A stretch of 64,000 nt of DNA from Sporosarcina sp. BP05 (GCF_014282005.1 NZ_JACFTD010000006.1:186001-250000); one strand, 5' to 3'. Shown: positions 1-8,569, counted from the first letter of the stretch. The notes: generated by a model not told the origin, from the letters alone. A program made the numbers and translations.

Positions 1-240
1 GTTGCCGCGATGCTTCTTGGTGCGGGTAGAGCGACAAAAGATGATGTAATCGACCTTGCAGTAGGTATTGTGCTCACTAAAAAAATCGGGGATGCCGTGC
101 AAGAGGGAGAGCCACTTGCTATTATCCATTCGAATACGGAAAATGTAGAACAATCCATGTCACTGATCCAAAAACATATAACCATTGGAAAAGAAGCAGT
201 GGCAAGCCCTCGCCTTATAGGCGACATGATTACGGGCTAA
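1..240 (+). CDS. pdp: Pyrimidine-nucleoside phosphorylase, C-terminal end (partial)
   Basis: Only the last 79 residues are present; the reading frame is open from the first base of the window, so the 5' end lies outside it. The piece resembles the C-terminal domain of pyrimidine-nucleoside phosphorylase (thymidine/uridine phosphorolysis in nucleoside salvage). Visible features are GAGR near the start, a stretch around residues 22-33 containing GIVLTKKIGD, and GEPLAIIHSN at about 38-47, typical of the C-terminal barrel-sandwich region. A strong hairpin terminator follows directly. In B. subtilis pdp sits in the drm-pupG-dacF region just before spoIIA, so the position supports the call. Thymidine phosphorylase (deoA type) is the alternative name for the same family. 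Confidence 0.85.
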   Translation, partial: VAAMLLGAGRATKDDVIDLAVGIVLTKKIGDAVQEGEPLAIIHSNTENVEQSMSLIQKHITIGKEAVASPRLIGDMITG

Positions 241-255
241 GAGTAGTTGAAACTC

Positions 256-297
256 AAAGCTACCCTATCAACCAAATTTGGTTGATAGGGTAGCTTT
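256..297 (+). terminator. Perfect palindromic terminator after pdp
   Basis: This is a perfect 42-base inverted repeat (21 bases per arm, centred on AAATTT) starting 15 bases after the pdp stop. The outer arms are A3 and T3, and the right arm runs into a T5 tract at 295-299. It should stop transcription on the plus strand. Confidence 0.85.
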
Positions 298-564
298 TTG
301 AAATTAAGGAATTGAACCTGACCGCAGTCCGACCTAGCATATCCCGTCCCTGACCAATGATAACCGAACCTCAATCAACCATAACACTCCAAAAACATTT
401 CTTTTTTAGCGGATGTGTAAATCGTTTGGAAGACGTACATACTTTCATTAGTAGTGGGCAATGTCGAAACATAAGAACTTTACGCTGACTGTGACTAGTT
501 CTGTCAGGAGAAAGGGTTTCGCCCTCCAAATGTGGAATATTTCGCAGGAAGGAGGGGGTTCAGC
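298..564 (+). other. Intergenic region before spoIIAA
   Basis: About 270 bases with no credible gene. It must hold the spoIIA promoter, which in B. subtilis is sigma-H dependent. I could not find a sigma-H pair with correct spacing; an AGGAGAAA at 506-513 and a GAAT at 535-538 are too far apart and too close to the start codon. A strong ribosome binding site lies at 546-558. Confidence 0.5.
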
Positions 565-918
565 ATGGCTGACATCGAAATTATTGATAATGGGATTTTA
601 ATTGCTACACTGCAAGGGGAATTGGACAATCATGAGGCAAATCGAATCCGGTCCCACATTTCTTCATCTATTTATAGCGGACAAGTTCGGGCGATTATTT
701 GGGATTTGTCGAGACTTGGATTCATGGATAGCGCAGGAATCGGGCTCATTCTTGGAAGGATGCGCGATTTAGCACCTGTGGAAGGGGAAACGCTCATTTT
801 GAATCCGTCCACGACAATGGAGAAGATATTTACATTTTCCGGTCTTGGACCAAATATAAGGCATTGCACGGTCGATCTAGCGATCGGGGAAATCGGAGGG
901 GTATTACATGAACAATGA
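565..918 (+). CDS. spoIIAA: Anti-sigma F factor antagonist SpoIIAA
   Basis: A 117-residue STAS-domain protein, the same length as B. subtilis SpoIIAA. In its unphosphorylated form the protein binds SpoIIAB and frees sigma F in the forespore. The phosphorylation motif DSAGIG is visible, with the target serine at residue 56 (Ser58 in B. subtilis). An in-frame ATG at 532 exists, but the ATG here follows a near-perfect GGAAGGAGGGGG site with good spacing and gives the family length. It is first in an operon with spoIIAB (11-base overlap), sigF and a spoVAF-like gene. Confidence 0.95.
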   Translation: MADIEIIDNGILIATLQGELDNHEANRIRSHISSSIYSGQVRAIIWDLSRLGFMDSAGIGLILGRMRDLAPVEGETLILNPSTTMEKIFTFSGLGPNIRHCTVDLAIGEIGGVLHEQ

Positions 919-1354
919 AATGACGTTATCATTCGTCGCAATTGAGGAAAACGAAGCGCTGGCAAGGATGGCAATGACTTGTTTTATAACGCCGCTGGAC
1001 CCGACTATCGAAGAAATTTCAGAATTTAAGACCATTGTATCGGAAGCTGTAACGAATGCAATCATTCATGGCTATGAATGTGATGGGAAAAGCCTCGTCA
1101 CTGTTCACGCTGTGATTGAAGAAAACAAAGTTACGATGACAGTCCGCGATGAAGGTATGGGTATTTTTGACGTAGAACAGGCGATGGAACCGATGTTTAC
1201 CACTCGCCCCTTCATGGAGCGGTCGGGTATGGGATTTACGATAATGGAGAGCTTTGCCGACAGTTTGTCAGTCGAATCTGTATTAGGAAATGGAACAATC
1301 GTCAAGTTCGAGAAAACGTTTTCTCCGGTCCCGGAAGCAAGCAGAATGAGGTGA
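908..1354 (+). CDS. spoIIAB: Anti-sigma F factor / serine kinase SpoIIAB
   Basis: A 148-residue GHKL ATPase-type protein (146 in B. subtilis). It binds and holds sigma F and phosphorylates SpoIIAA on serine. The ATP-binding boxes are visible: the N box EAVTNAIIHG with the key Asn at residue 50, the G1 box DEGMG at 81-85, and the G2 box SGMGF at 106-110. The start overlaps the end of spoIIAA, so the two are translationally coupled; sigF begins 3 bases after its stop. This gives the classic SpoIIAA-SpoIIAB-sigma F partner-switching module. Confidence 0.96.
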   Translation: MNNEMTLSFVAIEENEALARMAMTCFITPLDPTIEEISEFKTIVSEAVTNAIIHGYECDGKSLVTVHAVIEENKVTMTVRDEGMGIFDVEQAMEPMFTTRPFMERSGMGFTIMESFADSLSVESVLGNGTIVKFEKTFSPVPEASRMR

Positions 1355-1357
1355 CCC

Positions 1358-2146
1358 ATGGACGCATCCGTTGAAATAAAACCGGCATTGTTGACCCAAG
1401 AAAAGATGAGGGAACTCATTAAAGTTTCACAAGAAGGTGATAAAGAAGCGAGAAGGATGATGGTGGAGGGAAATACGCGGCTTGTCTGGTCCATTGTCCA
1501 GCGGTTTGCTTCCCGTGGCGCCGACCCAGAGGATTTATTTCAAATTGGTTGTATCGGACTTATGAAATCGATTGATAAATTTGATTTATCGTATGAAGTG
1601 AAATTCTCTACGTATGCGGTACCTATGATTGTCGGAGAAATTCAGCGTTTTCTAAGGGACGATGGAATGGTGAAAGTGAGTAGGTCCATTCGTGAACTTA
1701 GTTTCAAAATCCGTCATGCAACGGATGATTATATTAAATTGCATGGTAAATCGCCATCAATTTCGGAGGTTGCAGCAGTTCTTGAAGTGTCCGTTGACGA
1801 TGTCGTTCTCGCCTCTGATGCTTTACGCGACCCAGCGTCACTTCATGAACAGTTATATGAAAGTGAAGGGGATAGCTTAACGCTGATGGATCAGTTGCGA
1901 GATGACAGATCTGAAAGAGTGTTCGACCATATCCCGCTACGTGATGTCATTTCTAAATTAAATAAACGAGATCAAACGATTATTTATATGCGCTACTACC
2001 TGGATTGCACGCAAAGTGATATTGCAGAAAGAATTGGCATATCGCAAGTTCAGGTATCACGGCTTGAAAAGAAAATATTAGCCCAATTGAAATTATGGAT
2101 GGGCGTTGATTCGGAAGAAATTATACTAAATGTGAGGACGGATTGA
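1358..2146 (+). CDS. sigF: RNA polymerase sporulation sigma factor sigma F
   Basis: A 262-residue sigma-70 family protein (255 in B. subtilis), the first forespore-specific sigma factor. Region 2 is clear, with DLFQIGCIGLMKSIDKFD near residues 66-83 followed by the promoter-melting segment KFSTYAVPMIVGEIQRF. The region 4 helix-turn-helix TQSDIAERIGISQVQVSRLE lies near residues 222-241. A GAGGTG ribosome site precedes the ATG. Neighbours spoIIAA/spoIIAB identify it as sigma F rather than sigma B or sigma G. The following gene starts 4 bases downstream. Confidence 0.96.
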   Translation: MDASVEIKPALLTQEKMRELIKVSQEGDKEARRMMVEGNTRLVWSIVQRFASRGADPEDLFQIGCIGLMKSIDKFDLSYEVKFSTYAVPMIVGEIQRFLRDDGMVKVSRSIRELSFKIRHATDDYIKLHGKSPSISEVAAVLEVSVDDVVLASDALRDPASLHEQLYESEGDSLTLMDQLRDDRSERVFDHIPLRDVISKLNKRDQTIIYMRYYLDCTQSDIAERIGISQVQVSRLEKKILAQLKLWMGVDSEEIILNVRTD

Positions 2147-2150
2147 ACTA

Positions 2151-3602
2151 ATGGAAAAGCTATTCCAATCGGTGAATGAAGGGGAAGAGTGGTTCTATAC
2201 CTGTTTCGGTAAAGATAAAACGTTCGATGCTACTGCCAGATCATTGCATCTTTGGGATATGCCTGTTCTGTTGCTTTATATTAATGGACTCATAGACGGT
2301 GATACAATCACGACTTTATTGACAGAAATGCAAGGGGCTAAAGGAAGGGAGGATGGAGACCAGGAGGATGGAGGGGAACGATTCCTCTCCTTTTTCCCGT
2401 ATCACGCTGTTTCAACTGTGGGAGATCGAAACGAATTACTTACCTCGATATTAAGCGGACAAGCTGCCTTTATCACGCCTGAGGGCTATGTGTTTACGAT
2501 TGACATTCGATCTTATCCTGGCAGGCAACCTGCAGAACCTGACAATGAAAAAGTCGTCAGAGGATCGAGAGATGGATTTACGGAGAATCTTATCCAAAAT
2601 ACCGCGCTTATCCGAAGGCGGCTTCGTACTGAGGATTTACGATTTGAAATGCATAAAGTGACGATGAATGGAAAAACAGATGTCTCAATCACTTATATGC
2701 AAGGGGCGGCAAGTGAAGAACATCTTGCTTATATCCGTGAAAGGCTTGATGAAATTCACCACGACGGACTGACAATGACGGATAAGTCGCTTGAAGAATT
2801 TTTGTTTAAACAGCGCTTTCATCCAATGCCGTTCGTTCGTTTCACGGAGCGTCCTGATATATGTGCGGCACATTTATTGGAAGGGCATATCGCAATCATC
2901 GTGGATACATCCCCCTCGGTTATACTTGTACCGGCCCCATTATTTCATCATCTCCAACATGCGGAAGAATACCGTCAGGCACCGCTAATTGGAACGTTTG
3001 TCAGGATTATGCGTTTATTTGCGGCTGTCATGAGTCTTGTTCTTTTACCATTTTGGTACCTAATCGCAACGAAACAACACTACTTACCCGATTTCCTCAG
3101 TTATATCGGACCGAAAGACATCGGGGAAATCCCATTACTTGTTCAACTTCTTATCGCAGATGGCGGAATCGAGATACTTCGTATGGCAGCTATTCATACG
3201 CCGACACCGATGTCGACCGCGATGGGGCTTGTTGCAGCGATTGTTATTGGACAAGTAGCGATAGACGTTGGTCTTTTCACCCCTGAAGTTGTTTTGTATG
3301 TGGCGGTAAGTGCCATTTTCACATTCTCAATACCCTCTTACGAATTAAGCCTTACGACAAAAATTTTCAGAGTGTGTATTCTGTTGTCTACCGCATTACT
3401 CGGAGCACCCGGCTTTTTCTTATCAGTCGCCGTACTTTTCTACTATTTATGTGCATTGAGGCCAATGGGCGTACCGTATTTATGGCCCGCTGTACCGTTC
3501 TTTCCAAAGGCAATGTTACGTGTCATTATTAGGTTTCCGATGACTGCCGATGCTCCTAGACCATTCATAACAGACTCTCCAGATAGAGATCGTATTTCTT
3601 AG
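2151..3602 (+). CDS. spoVAF: SpoVAF-like GerA-family spore membrane protein
   Basis: A 483-residue protein of the GerA/SpoVAF family (SpoVAF is 493 residues in B. subtilis). The first half, to about residue 280, is soluble and carries a segment RTEDLRFEMHKV typical of SpoVAF. The second half has about five hydrophobic segments from residue 285 on, for example VMSLVLLPFWYLIA and SAIFTFSIPSYELS. SpoVAF-type proteins sit in the spore inner membrane and act with SpoVAEa in ion release during germination. In B. subtilis five other spoVA genes lie between sigF and spoVAF; here it follows sigF by 4 bases. It could also be named as a GerA-family paralog. Confidence 0.85.
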   Translation: MEKLFQSVNEGEEWFYTCFGKDKTFDATARSLHLWDMPVLLLYINGLIDGDTITTLLTEMQGAKGREDGDQEDGGERFLSFFPYHAVSTVGDRNELLTSILSGQAAFITPEGYVFTIDIRSYPGRQPAEPDNEKVVRGSRDGFTENLIQNTALIRRRLRTEDLRFEMHKVTMNGKTDVSITYMQGAASEEHLAYIRERLDEIHHDGLTMTDKSLEEFLFKQRFHPMPFVRFTERPDICAAHLLEGHIAIIVDTSPSVILVPAPLFHHLQHAEEYRQAPLIGTFVRIMRLFAAVMSLVLLPFWYLIATKQHYLPDFLSYIGPKDIGEIPLLVQLLIADGGIEILRMAAIHTPTPMSTAMGLVAAIVIGQVAIDVGLFTPEVVLYVAVSAIFTFSIPSYELSLTTKIFRVCILLSTALLGAPGFFLSVAVLFYYLCALRPMGVPYLWPAVPFFPKAMLRVIIRFPMTADAPRPFITDSPDRDRIS

Positions 3603-3668
3603 ATCATTGCCTCTACCCTTCTTTATATGATAAAATTTTAGTTATCTAATTCGAGAGGGGAAGGCAAC

Positions 3669-4997
3669 ATGCATTTTTACGGAACACAATCAGTCAACGA
3701 ACGTGGCCATCTGACAATTGGCGGTACGGATACGGTTGATCTTGCACATACTTATGGAACACCACTTAACGTCTATGATGTTGCCTTGTTCCGTGAACGG
3801 GCAAGCGCCTTTAAGAAAACTTTTGAAACGATGGGTATCCATGCGCAGGTCGCTTATGCGAGTAAGGCATTTTCGTCCATTGCTATCTACGAAATTGCTG
3901 AACAGCAAGGACTTTCTCTGGATGTCGTTTCTGGGGGAGAACTGTTTACTGCAGTTTCTGCGGATTTTCCGCGCAATCGAATTCATTTTCACGGCAACAA
4001 TAAAAGCTACACTGAGTTACAATTTGCATTCGATGAAAAAATAGGATGTATCGTTATTGACAATTTTTCTGAAATCGAACTGGTTAAGGAAATTGCTGAA
4101 ACTCGTAAAGAATCCATGAACGTGCTTATCCGAGTAACACCAGGAGTGGAAGCCTCTACACATGATTATATTACGACAGGTCAGGAAGACTCCAAGTTTG
4201 GATTCGATTTAAAAAATGGCCAAACGGATGAAGCTTTCCTTCAGTTGTATAATCATCCCTACATAAATTTGTTGGGCATGCATTGCCATATCGGCTCTCA
4301 AATATTCGAAACAGATGCATTTCGTTTAGCGGCGGAGGCACTAATGAATAAGATGGTTGCTTGGCGCGATAATCACCAATTCATCTGCACTGTCCTAAAC
4401 TTGGGTGGCGGATTCGGTATTCGTTATACCGAAGAAGACAAACCCCTTGAACCGTCTGTATACGTTGAAGAAATGGCGACTGTTGTTCTTTCAATGACAC
4501 GAAGTTTGAACTACCCTTTGCCCGAAATTTGGATTGAGCCCGGCAGATCGCTTGTTGGAGATGCAGGGACAACACTGTATACTGTTGGTAGCTCAAAAGA
4601 AGTGCCTGGTATTCGGAAATATGTCGCAGTTGATGGCGGAATGTCTGATAATATTCGGCCGGCGTTGTACGGTGCAAAATATACTGCCGTTTCGGCAAAC
4701 CGGATGGACGAGCCTCACGTCGATAAAGTGACGATAGCCGGGAAATGTTGTGAGTCCGGGGATAAGCTTATTGAAGAGGCTCAGCTCGCTAACCCGACCG
4801 AAGGGGACATCATCGCTGTTTTCTGTACTGGTGCTTATGGCTATTCAATGGCAAGTAATTATAACCGTCTTCCAAAACCGGCCGTCGTGTTCTGTGAAAA
4901 TGGAGAACATCAGCTTGTTGTACGCAGGGAAACCTATGAAGACATTGTCAGATTAGACATTCCGTTGCAACTAGTTAGACGGGGGGAGAGGATTTGA
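3669..4997 (+). CDS. lysA: Diaminopimelate decarboxylase
   Basis: A 442-residue fold-III PLP decarboxylase. It converts meso-diaminopimelate to L-lysine, the last step of lysine synthesis. The PLP lysine is in YASKAF (Lys66). HCHIGSQI, the glycine loop LGGGFGIRY, EPGRS and the dimer active-site motif GKCCESGD are all visible. The position after the spoIIA/spoVA operon matches B. subtilis. A GAGAGGGGAAGG ribosome site precedes the ATG. The stop overlaps the start of a small membrane peptide, so the two may be coupled. Confidence 0.96.
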   Translation: MHFYGTQSVNERGHLTIGGTDTVDLAHTYGTPLNVYDVALFRERASAFKKTFETMGIHAQVAYASKAFSSIAIYEIAEQQGLSLDVVSGGELFTAVSADFPRNRIHFHGNNKSYTELQFAFDEKIGCIVIDNFSEIELVKEIAETRKESMNVLIRVTPGVEASTHDYITTGQEDSKFGFDLKNGQTDEAFLQLYNHPYINLLGMHCHIGSQIFETDAFRLAAEALMNKMVAWRDNHQFICTVLNLGGGFGIRYTEEDKPLEPSVYVEEMATVVLSMTRSLNYPLPEIWIEPGRSLVGDAGTTLYTVGSSKEVPGIRKYVAVDGGMSDNIRPALYGAKYTAVSANRMDEPHVDKVTIAGKCCESGDKLIEEAQLANPTEGDIIAVFCTGAYGYSMASNYNRLPKPAVVFCENGEHQLVVRRETYEDIVRLDIPLQLVRRGERI

Positions 4998-5098
4998 GAA
5001 AACGCAACATCCTCCTTTTCATCTTTATTGTAGTTGCAGCAATTATGTGGGGAGCGGTATACTGGAAGTTCGTCATGCCAATCATTGATCCGCGATAA
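4994..5098 (+). CDS. Small single-span membrane peptide (hypothetical)
   Basis: A 34-residue reading frame starting with TTG, whose start overlaps the lysA stop in a TTGA arrangement. A GGGGGGAGAGGA purine-rich site lies just upstream inside lysA. The product has a basic N-terminus (residues 2-4, RKR), one hydrophobic span of about 20 residues (roughly 6-25) and a short tail ending in DPR. This looks like a translationally coupled small membrane protein. I do not recognise a family, and the length makes chance coding possible, though the ribosome site, coupling and clean membrane span all argue for a real gene. Confidence 0.5.
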   Translation: MRKRNILLFIFIVVAAIMWGAVYWKFVMPIIDPR

Positions 5099-5108
5099 AG
5101 TAAAATTT

Positions 5109-5140
5109 CAATCAGTGGGTAGTTTAAATATCACTGATTG
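5109..5140 (+). terminator. Weak hairpin after lysA and the small peptide
   Basis: A 9-bp perfect stem (5109-5117 with 5132-5140) and a 14-base loop, starting 11 bases after the small peptide's stop. No proper T-tract follows, so termination is uncertain. Confidence 0.35.
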
Positions 5141-5286
5141 TTAGTTGCGGCCACAGGAATTATGTTCCGATTGGTCGGGCTTTTACTGCCCGTTACTGCG
5201 CGATAAAGGAAACTGCTTATCATTGGGGAACGTAGTTAGTTTTTCCCGATGACCAAAGTATTTTCAGAAAAGAAGGGATTCAATTG

Positions 5287-5649
5287 ATGCTTTTGCGTTA
5301 TAAGAAAATATATGAAAAAATCGCGATGGGGCTACTCTCTTATATGCCTGGCGATAAAACCGTCAAGAAATTGCAGGAATGGATTCACCGATATGAAACA
5401 GATGATAGTTGGCAGTTATATCTTTTGAAAAAAGATGAGGACTTCATCGGTTTAATTGGCATCGAATTGAGGGAAGAGGACTATACATTACAGCACCTTT
5501 CTGTCAATCCATCTTTCCGTGGTGAAGGAATTGGTCAAGAAATGGTGTTGAAGCTGCAAGCGCTCTTCCCTGATAAAGTCTGTATTGGAACTGAAGAAAC
5601 TGATTTATTCATACAGAAATGTAAGCCTAAAGAAGAAGGTTCAGACTAA
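5287..5649 (+). CDS. ribT: GNAT-type acetyltransferase RibT
   Basis: A 120-residue GNAT-fold protein that matches RibT, the small acetyltransferase-like gene at the end of the B. subtilis rib operon (124 residues). The N-terminus RYKKIYEKIAMGLLSYMPG is very close to RibT. The acetyl-CoA loop region is LSVNPSFRGEGIGQEM at about residues 75-90. The biochemical role of RibT is unsettled. I chose the ATG over a TTG one codon upstream because it gives the RibT N-terminus. No ribDEAH genes accompany it here. The gene is convergent with the DUF309 gene, whose stop is immediately adjacent. Confidence 0.85.
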   Translation: MLLRYKKIYEKIAMGLLSYMPGDKTVKKLQEWIHRYETDDSWQLYLLKKDEDFIGLIGIELREEDYTLQHLSVNPSFRGEGIGQEMVLKLQALFPDKVCIGTEETDLFIQKCKPKEEGSD

Positions 5650-6162
5650 TTAATGTCTGCCCTTCTTCTTTTCTTCGCGTTCCCGAAGAATATCACTGCG
5701 GTCTCTGAGCATATGTTTATGAATGACAGCATCGCTGCCGAATGGTAGAAGTGTCATAGATTGTTCTAACTTACTAGCCAGGCCGGTAATGCTAGCTGAT
5801 AGGATAGTGAGTGGGAACGATTCGAATGGCAGATCTAGTTCCAACCGGTTGACTGCTTTTGTAACATCGTAAACTAACTTGTCAAAATCAATTTCTTCCG
5901 TGTATACAGGATAATTGGCAATGAAAGTCGGGAATTTTTTCATTGCCTTGTTGAGAGTACGGGATGCTCCTGGCTTATTGCCTCTGCGCCAATGATACAT
6001 TCCTGTTGCAAGGAGGATATAAGCCGTCAGTGGGTGATCTTTATCACTGTCGGGAATAGACTTCCAATACTCCTCCAGTACTTCGTGGCATTCAAAGTAA
6101 TCTTCATTACTATTGAAATAAACTATAAAATTTACGAATAGCGGATGATGATACGGGTGCAT
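5650..6162 (-). CDS. ypuF: DUF309 family protein (YpuF-like)
   Basis: A 170-residue DUF309 protein. The family hallmark is HEVLEEYWK, in the context YFECHEVLEEYWK near residues 21-33, followed by a helical ILLATGMYHWRRGN segment. B. subtilis ypuF sits at the same place between ribT and scpA. The function is not known. An ATG 18 bases upstream (6180) is possible, but the chosen start follows GGAAAGG with about 9 bases spacing and gives the usual N-terminus MHPYHHPLF. It is transcribed against its neighbours, divergent from scpA. Confidence 0.8.
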   Translation of the reverse strand: MHPYHHPLFVNFIVYFNSNEDYFECHEVLEEYWKSIPDSDKDHPLTAYILLATGMYHWRRGNKPGASRTLNKAMKKFPTFIANYPVYTEEIDFDKLVYDVTKAVNRLELDLPFESFPLTILSASITGLASKLEQSMTLLPFGSDAVIHKHMLRDRSDILREREEKKKGRH

Positions 6163-6208
6163 GTAATCAGCCCTTTCCATAGTCTGAAAGATAGGTAGGT
6201 GTCACGGA

Positions 6209-6958
6209 ATGACATATCAAGTAAAATTAGAGGCTTTTGAAGGGCCACTAGATCTATTATTGCATTTAATCAACCGACTTGAAATTGATATATATGATAT
6301 CCCGATGGCGGAACTGACAGCGCAGTACATAGAACACCTCCAAGCGATGCGCGTATTGCAATTAGATGAGCTAAGTGAATACCTTGTCCTCGCTGCGACG
6401 CTGATTGAAATTAAGAGCAAAATGCTTTTGCCAGTCCATGAAGGTGAAGATTTTGATGACGACTTTGATTTTGACATGGATGATGATCCACGTGACGAGT
6501 TAGTTGCGCGCTTGATTGAATACAAAAAATACAAAGAGGCAGCAATTAGTCTGAAAGAATCTGCAGATGAGCGATCCGGTCATTTTACCAAACCACCCGA
6601 AGATCTTACGGAGTTTGGTGAAATTGTGGCAAGTGAGTCGGATGAAAGTTTGAACGTCTTCGACTTAATTGGTGCATTTCAAAAGATGCTTAACAGGAAA
6701 CGTTTGAAGGCACCTATGACAGCAAGTATATCTAGGACAGAAGTTTCTATCAGTGAAAAGATGGATGAAATTATGGCAATACTAGAAAAAGGCGGCGGGA
6801 AATGTGATTTCTATTCCTTATTCGAAAAGGGCGAGACAACCGATCTTGTCGTAACTTTTCTATCTTTGCTTGAATTGATGAAACGGCGGGACATCATTGT
6901 CAGTCAGGCTGGAAATTTCGACGATTTGACAGTGGCGTACCGACGGGAGGATGAGTGA
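6209..6958 (+). CDS. scpA: Segregation and condensation protein A (kleisin)
   Basis: A 249-residue kleisin that bridges the SMC heads and works with ScpB in chromosome condensation and segregation. The N-terminal signature FEGPLDLLLHLI (residues 9-20) is diagnostic. A very acidic stretch (DFDDDFDFDMDDD, about 82-94) forms the linker, and the C-terminal winged helix covers roughly residues 170-240. It overlaps scpB by 8 bases, so the two subunits are translationally coupled, as in B. subtilis. Confidence 0.95.
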   Translation: MTYQVKLEAFEGPLDLLLHLINRLEIDIYDIPMAELTAQYIEHLQAMRVLQLDELSEYLVLAATLIEIKSKMLLPVHEGEDFDDDFDFDMDDDPRDELVARLIEYKKYKEAAISLKESADERSGHFTKPPEDLTEFGEIVASESDESLNVFDLIGAFQKMLNRKRLKAPMTASISRTEVSISEKMDEIMAILEKGGGKCDFYSLFEKGETTDLVVTFLSLLELMKRRDIIVSQAGNFDDLTVAYRREDE

Positions 6959-7571
6959 AATGAAATTTAAAGACCGTTTGCCCGGGATGATTGAAAGTTT
7001 TTTATTCATAGTAGGGGATGAAGGGTTAACGATTAAACAGTTAACCTCTCTAACTGAGTGCAAAGAATCAGAAGTTGGAAAGGCAATTGATTTGCTGCAA
7101 ATGAGTTATGAAGAACGCAAAGAGAGCGGCATTATGCTGAAGCAGTTTGGAGGGGCGTATCGCCTAGTGACGAAAGCTGATTTCGCAGAGGATATAAAAC
7201 GGTTGTTGGAAAATCCATCTCCGAAATCGATGACTCAGGCATCCCTTGAAGTATTGGCGATTATCGCATACAGGCAACCTGTGACGCGTGTTGAAATCGA
7301 CGATCTTCGAGGCGTCAAATCAGAGGGGCCTATTAACACGCTGATTGCCAAGGGACTCATAATGGAAAAAGGCCGATCAGAAGGAAGTGGACGAGCGATT
7401 CTCTTTGGCACAACAGACTTGTTCCTGGACCGTTTCGGGTTAGCATCACTAAACGGATTGCCACCCCTATCGCAGGAAGAAGAAGGCGAAACGGTGGAAA
7501 CAGACTTGTTCATGACAAAGTTCCAAGAAGCATTTGCGATGGAAAATGACGGAGGAGGAAATATTTCTTGA
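6951..7571 (+). CDS. scpB: Segregation and condensation protein B
   Basis: A 206-residue tandem winged-helix protein that dimerises and binds ScpA in the SMC complex. The segment SLEVLAIIAYRQPVTRVEID (residues 98-117) followed by RGVKSEGPINTL is the ScpB signature. The start lies inside the end of scpA, and the end overlaps the next gene by 4 bases, so scpA, scpB and the carboxypeptidase form one operon. Confidence 0.95.
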   Translation: MSEMKFKDRLPGMIESFLFIVGDEGLTIKQLTSLTECKESEVGKAIDLLQMSYEERKESGIMLKQFGGAYRLVTKADFAEDIKRLLENPSPKSMTQASLEVLAIIAYRQPVTRVEIDDLRGVKSEGPINTLIAKGLIMEKGRSEGSGRAILFGTTDLFLDRFGLASLNGLPPLSQEEEGETVETDLFMTKFQEAFAMENDGGGNIS

Positions 7572-8569
7572 AACGGGCGATAATCGTTGTCCTATTTTTC
7601 ACGTTACTAGTTGGCGGAAGTTTGAAAGAAGTTGCTGCGTCTGGTCAAGCATGGGCCGTTATTGACGCTGACACGGGCAGATTATTGGAAGGGCATAACG
7701 AAAACGTTAGACTACCGATTGCTAGTCTAACAAAAATTTGGACGGCGTTTACGTTCATTGAAAGTGTTGCAACGCCCGAAGATGTCATCATTTCGCCACA
7801 AGCTGCATCTGCGGAAGGATCGTCCCTTTATTTACCGCAAGGGATGAAGATTGAAGCAGATGCCCTGCTAACTGGTCTGATGCTACGGTCAGGCAACGAT
7901 GCGGCACGTGCGCTAGCAGAACATGCGGGCGGTTCAATGGATGGCTTTGTAGACCTGATGAATGACAAGGCACTGATGTACGGATTGAATGATACTGTCT
8001 TCTCGAATCCGTCAGGTCTGCATGATGAACGTCATTTGTCTACTGCGTACGAAACGGCGCTTATGCTACATTATGCGATGGGAAATGATCAGTTTCGTAC
8101 GATTGCTACCACCAAGAATTTTAGTTACCAGGGGAAGGATCAGGCTTATAGCTGGCGTAACAAACATCGCCTCCTTCATTCCGAACCGACTGCGATTGCA
8201 GGAAAGACTGGTTTTACAAAAGCCGCGGGCAGGACACTTGCAACCTATTTCGAGAAAGACGGCAAAAACATCATTGTTGTCACTTTGAACGATGGTGACG
8301 ACTGGAATACACATAAAAACTTGGCGAATAAAGTGTTTTCCTCTTTCAAAATGGTGACTGTCGCTAAAAAAGGGGTATATGATATTCTTCCTGGTGTAGA
8401 AGCGGAGCTGGCCAGGCCCATCCGCTTGTTGTTAAAAAAAGGGGAGAAATCGAACTTGTCGAATGTCCTAATTATCCCCCGTGGGAAAAATGAAAAGAGT
8501 ACGGGGCATTGGACCGTGTCGCTCGGCGATGAGCCACTGATTACGGCGGAAGTCATTATAAAACAATGA
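7568..8569 (+). CDS. dacB: D-alanyl-D-alanine carboxypeptidase (DacB/DacF type)
   Basis: A 333-residue serine carboxypeptidase (penicillin-binding protein 5 family) that trims the terminal D-Ala from peptidoglycan stem peptides. All three active-site motifs are visible: SLTK at residues 53-56, SGN at 108-110 and KTG at 213-215. An N-terminal hydrophobic segment (about residues 4-24) acts as a signal peptide. The TTG start overlaps scpB and follows GGAGGAAA. In B. subtilis dacB lies near here and acts on the spore cortex together with spmAB; spmAB are not present. DacF is the alternative subfamily, so the symbol is tentative. Confidence 0.82.
   Translation: MKRAIIVVLFFTLLVGGSLKEVAASGQAWAVIDADTGRLLEGHNENVRLPIASLTKIWTAFTFIESVATPEDVIISPQAASAEGSSLYLPQGMKIEADALLTGLMLRSGNDAARALAEHAGGSMDGFVDLMNDKALMYGLNDTVFSNPSGLHDERHLSTAYETALMLHYAMGNDQFRTIATTKNFSYQGKDQAYSWRNKHRLLHSEPTAIAGKTGFTKAAGRTLATYFEKDGKNIIVVTLNDGDDWNTHKNLANKVFSSFKMVTVAKKGVYDILPGVEAELARPIRLLLKKGEKSNLSNVLIIPRGKNEKSTGHWTVSLGDEPLITAEVIIKQ

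Noticed and set aside
506..538. Sigma-H promoter for spoIIAA (AGGAGAAA and GAAT)
   Set aside because: The spacing is about 19-21 bases instead of about 12, and the start would fall on the ribosome site.
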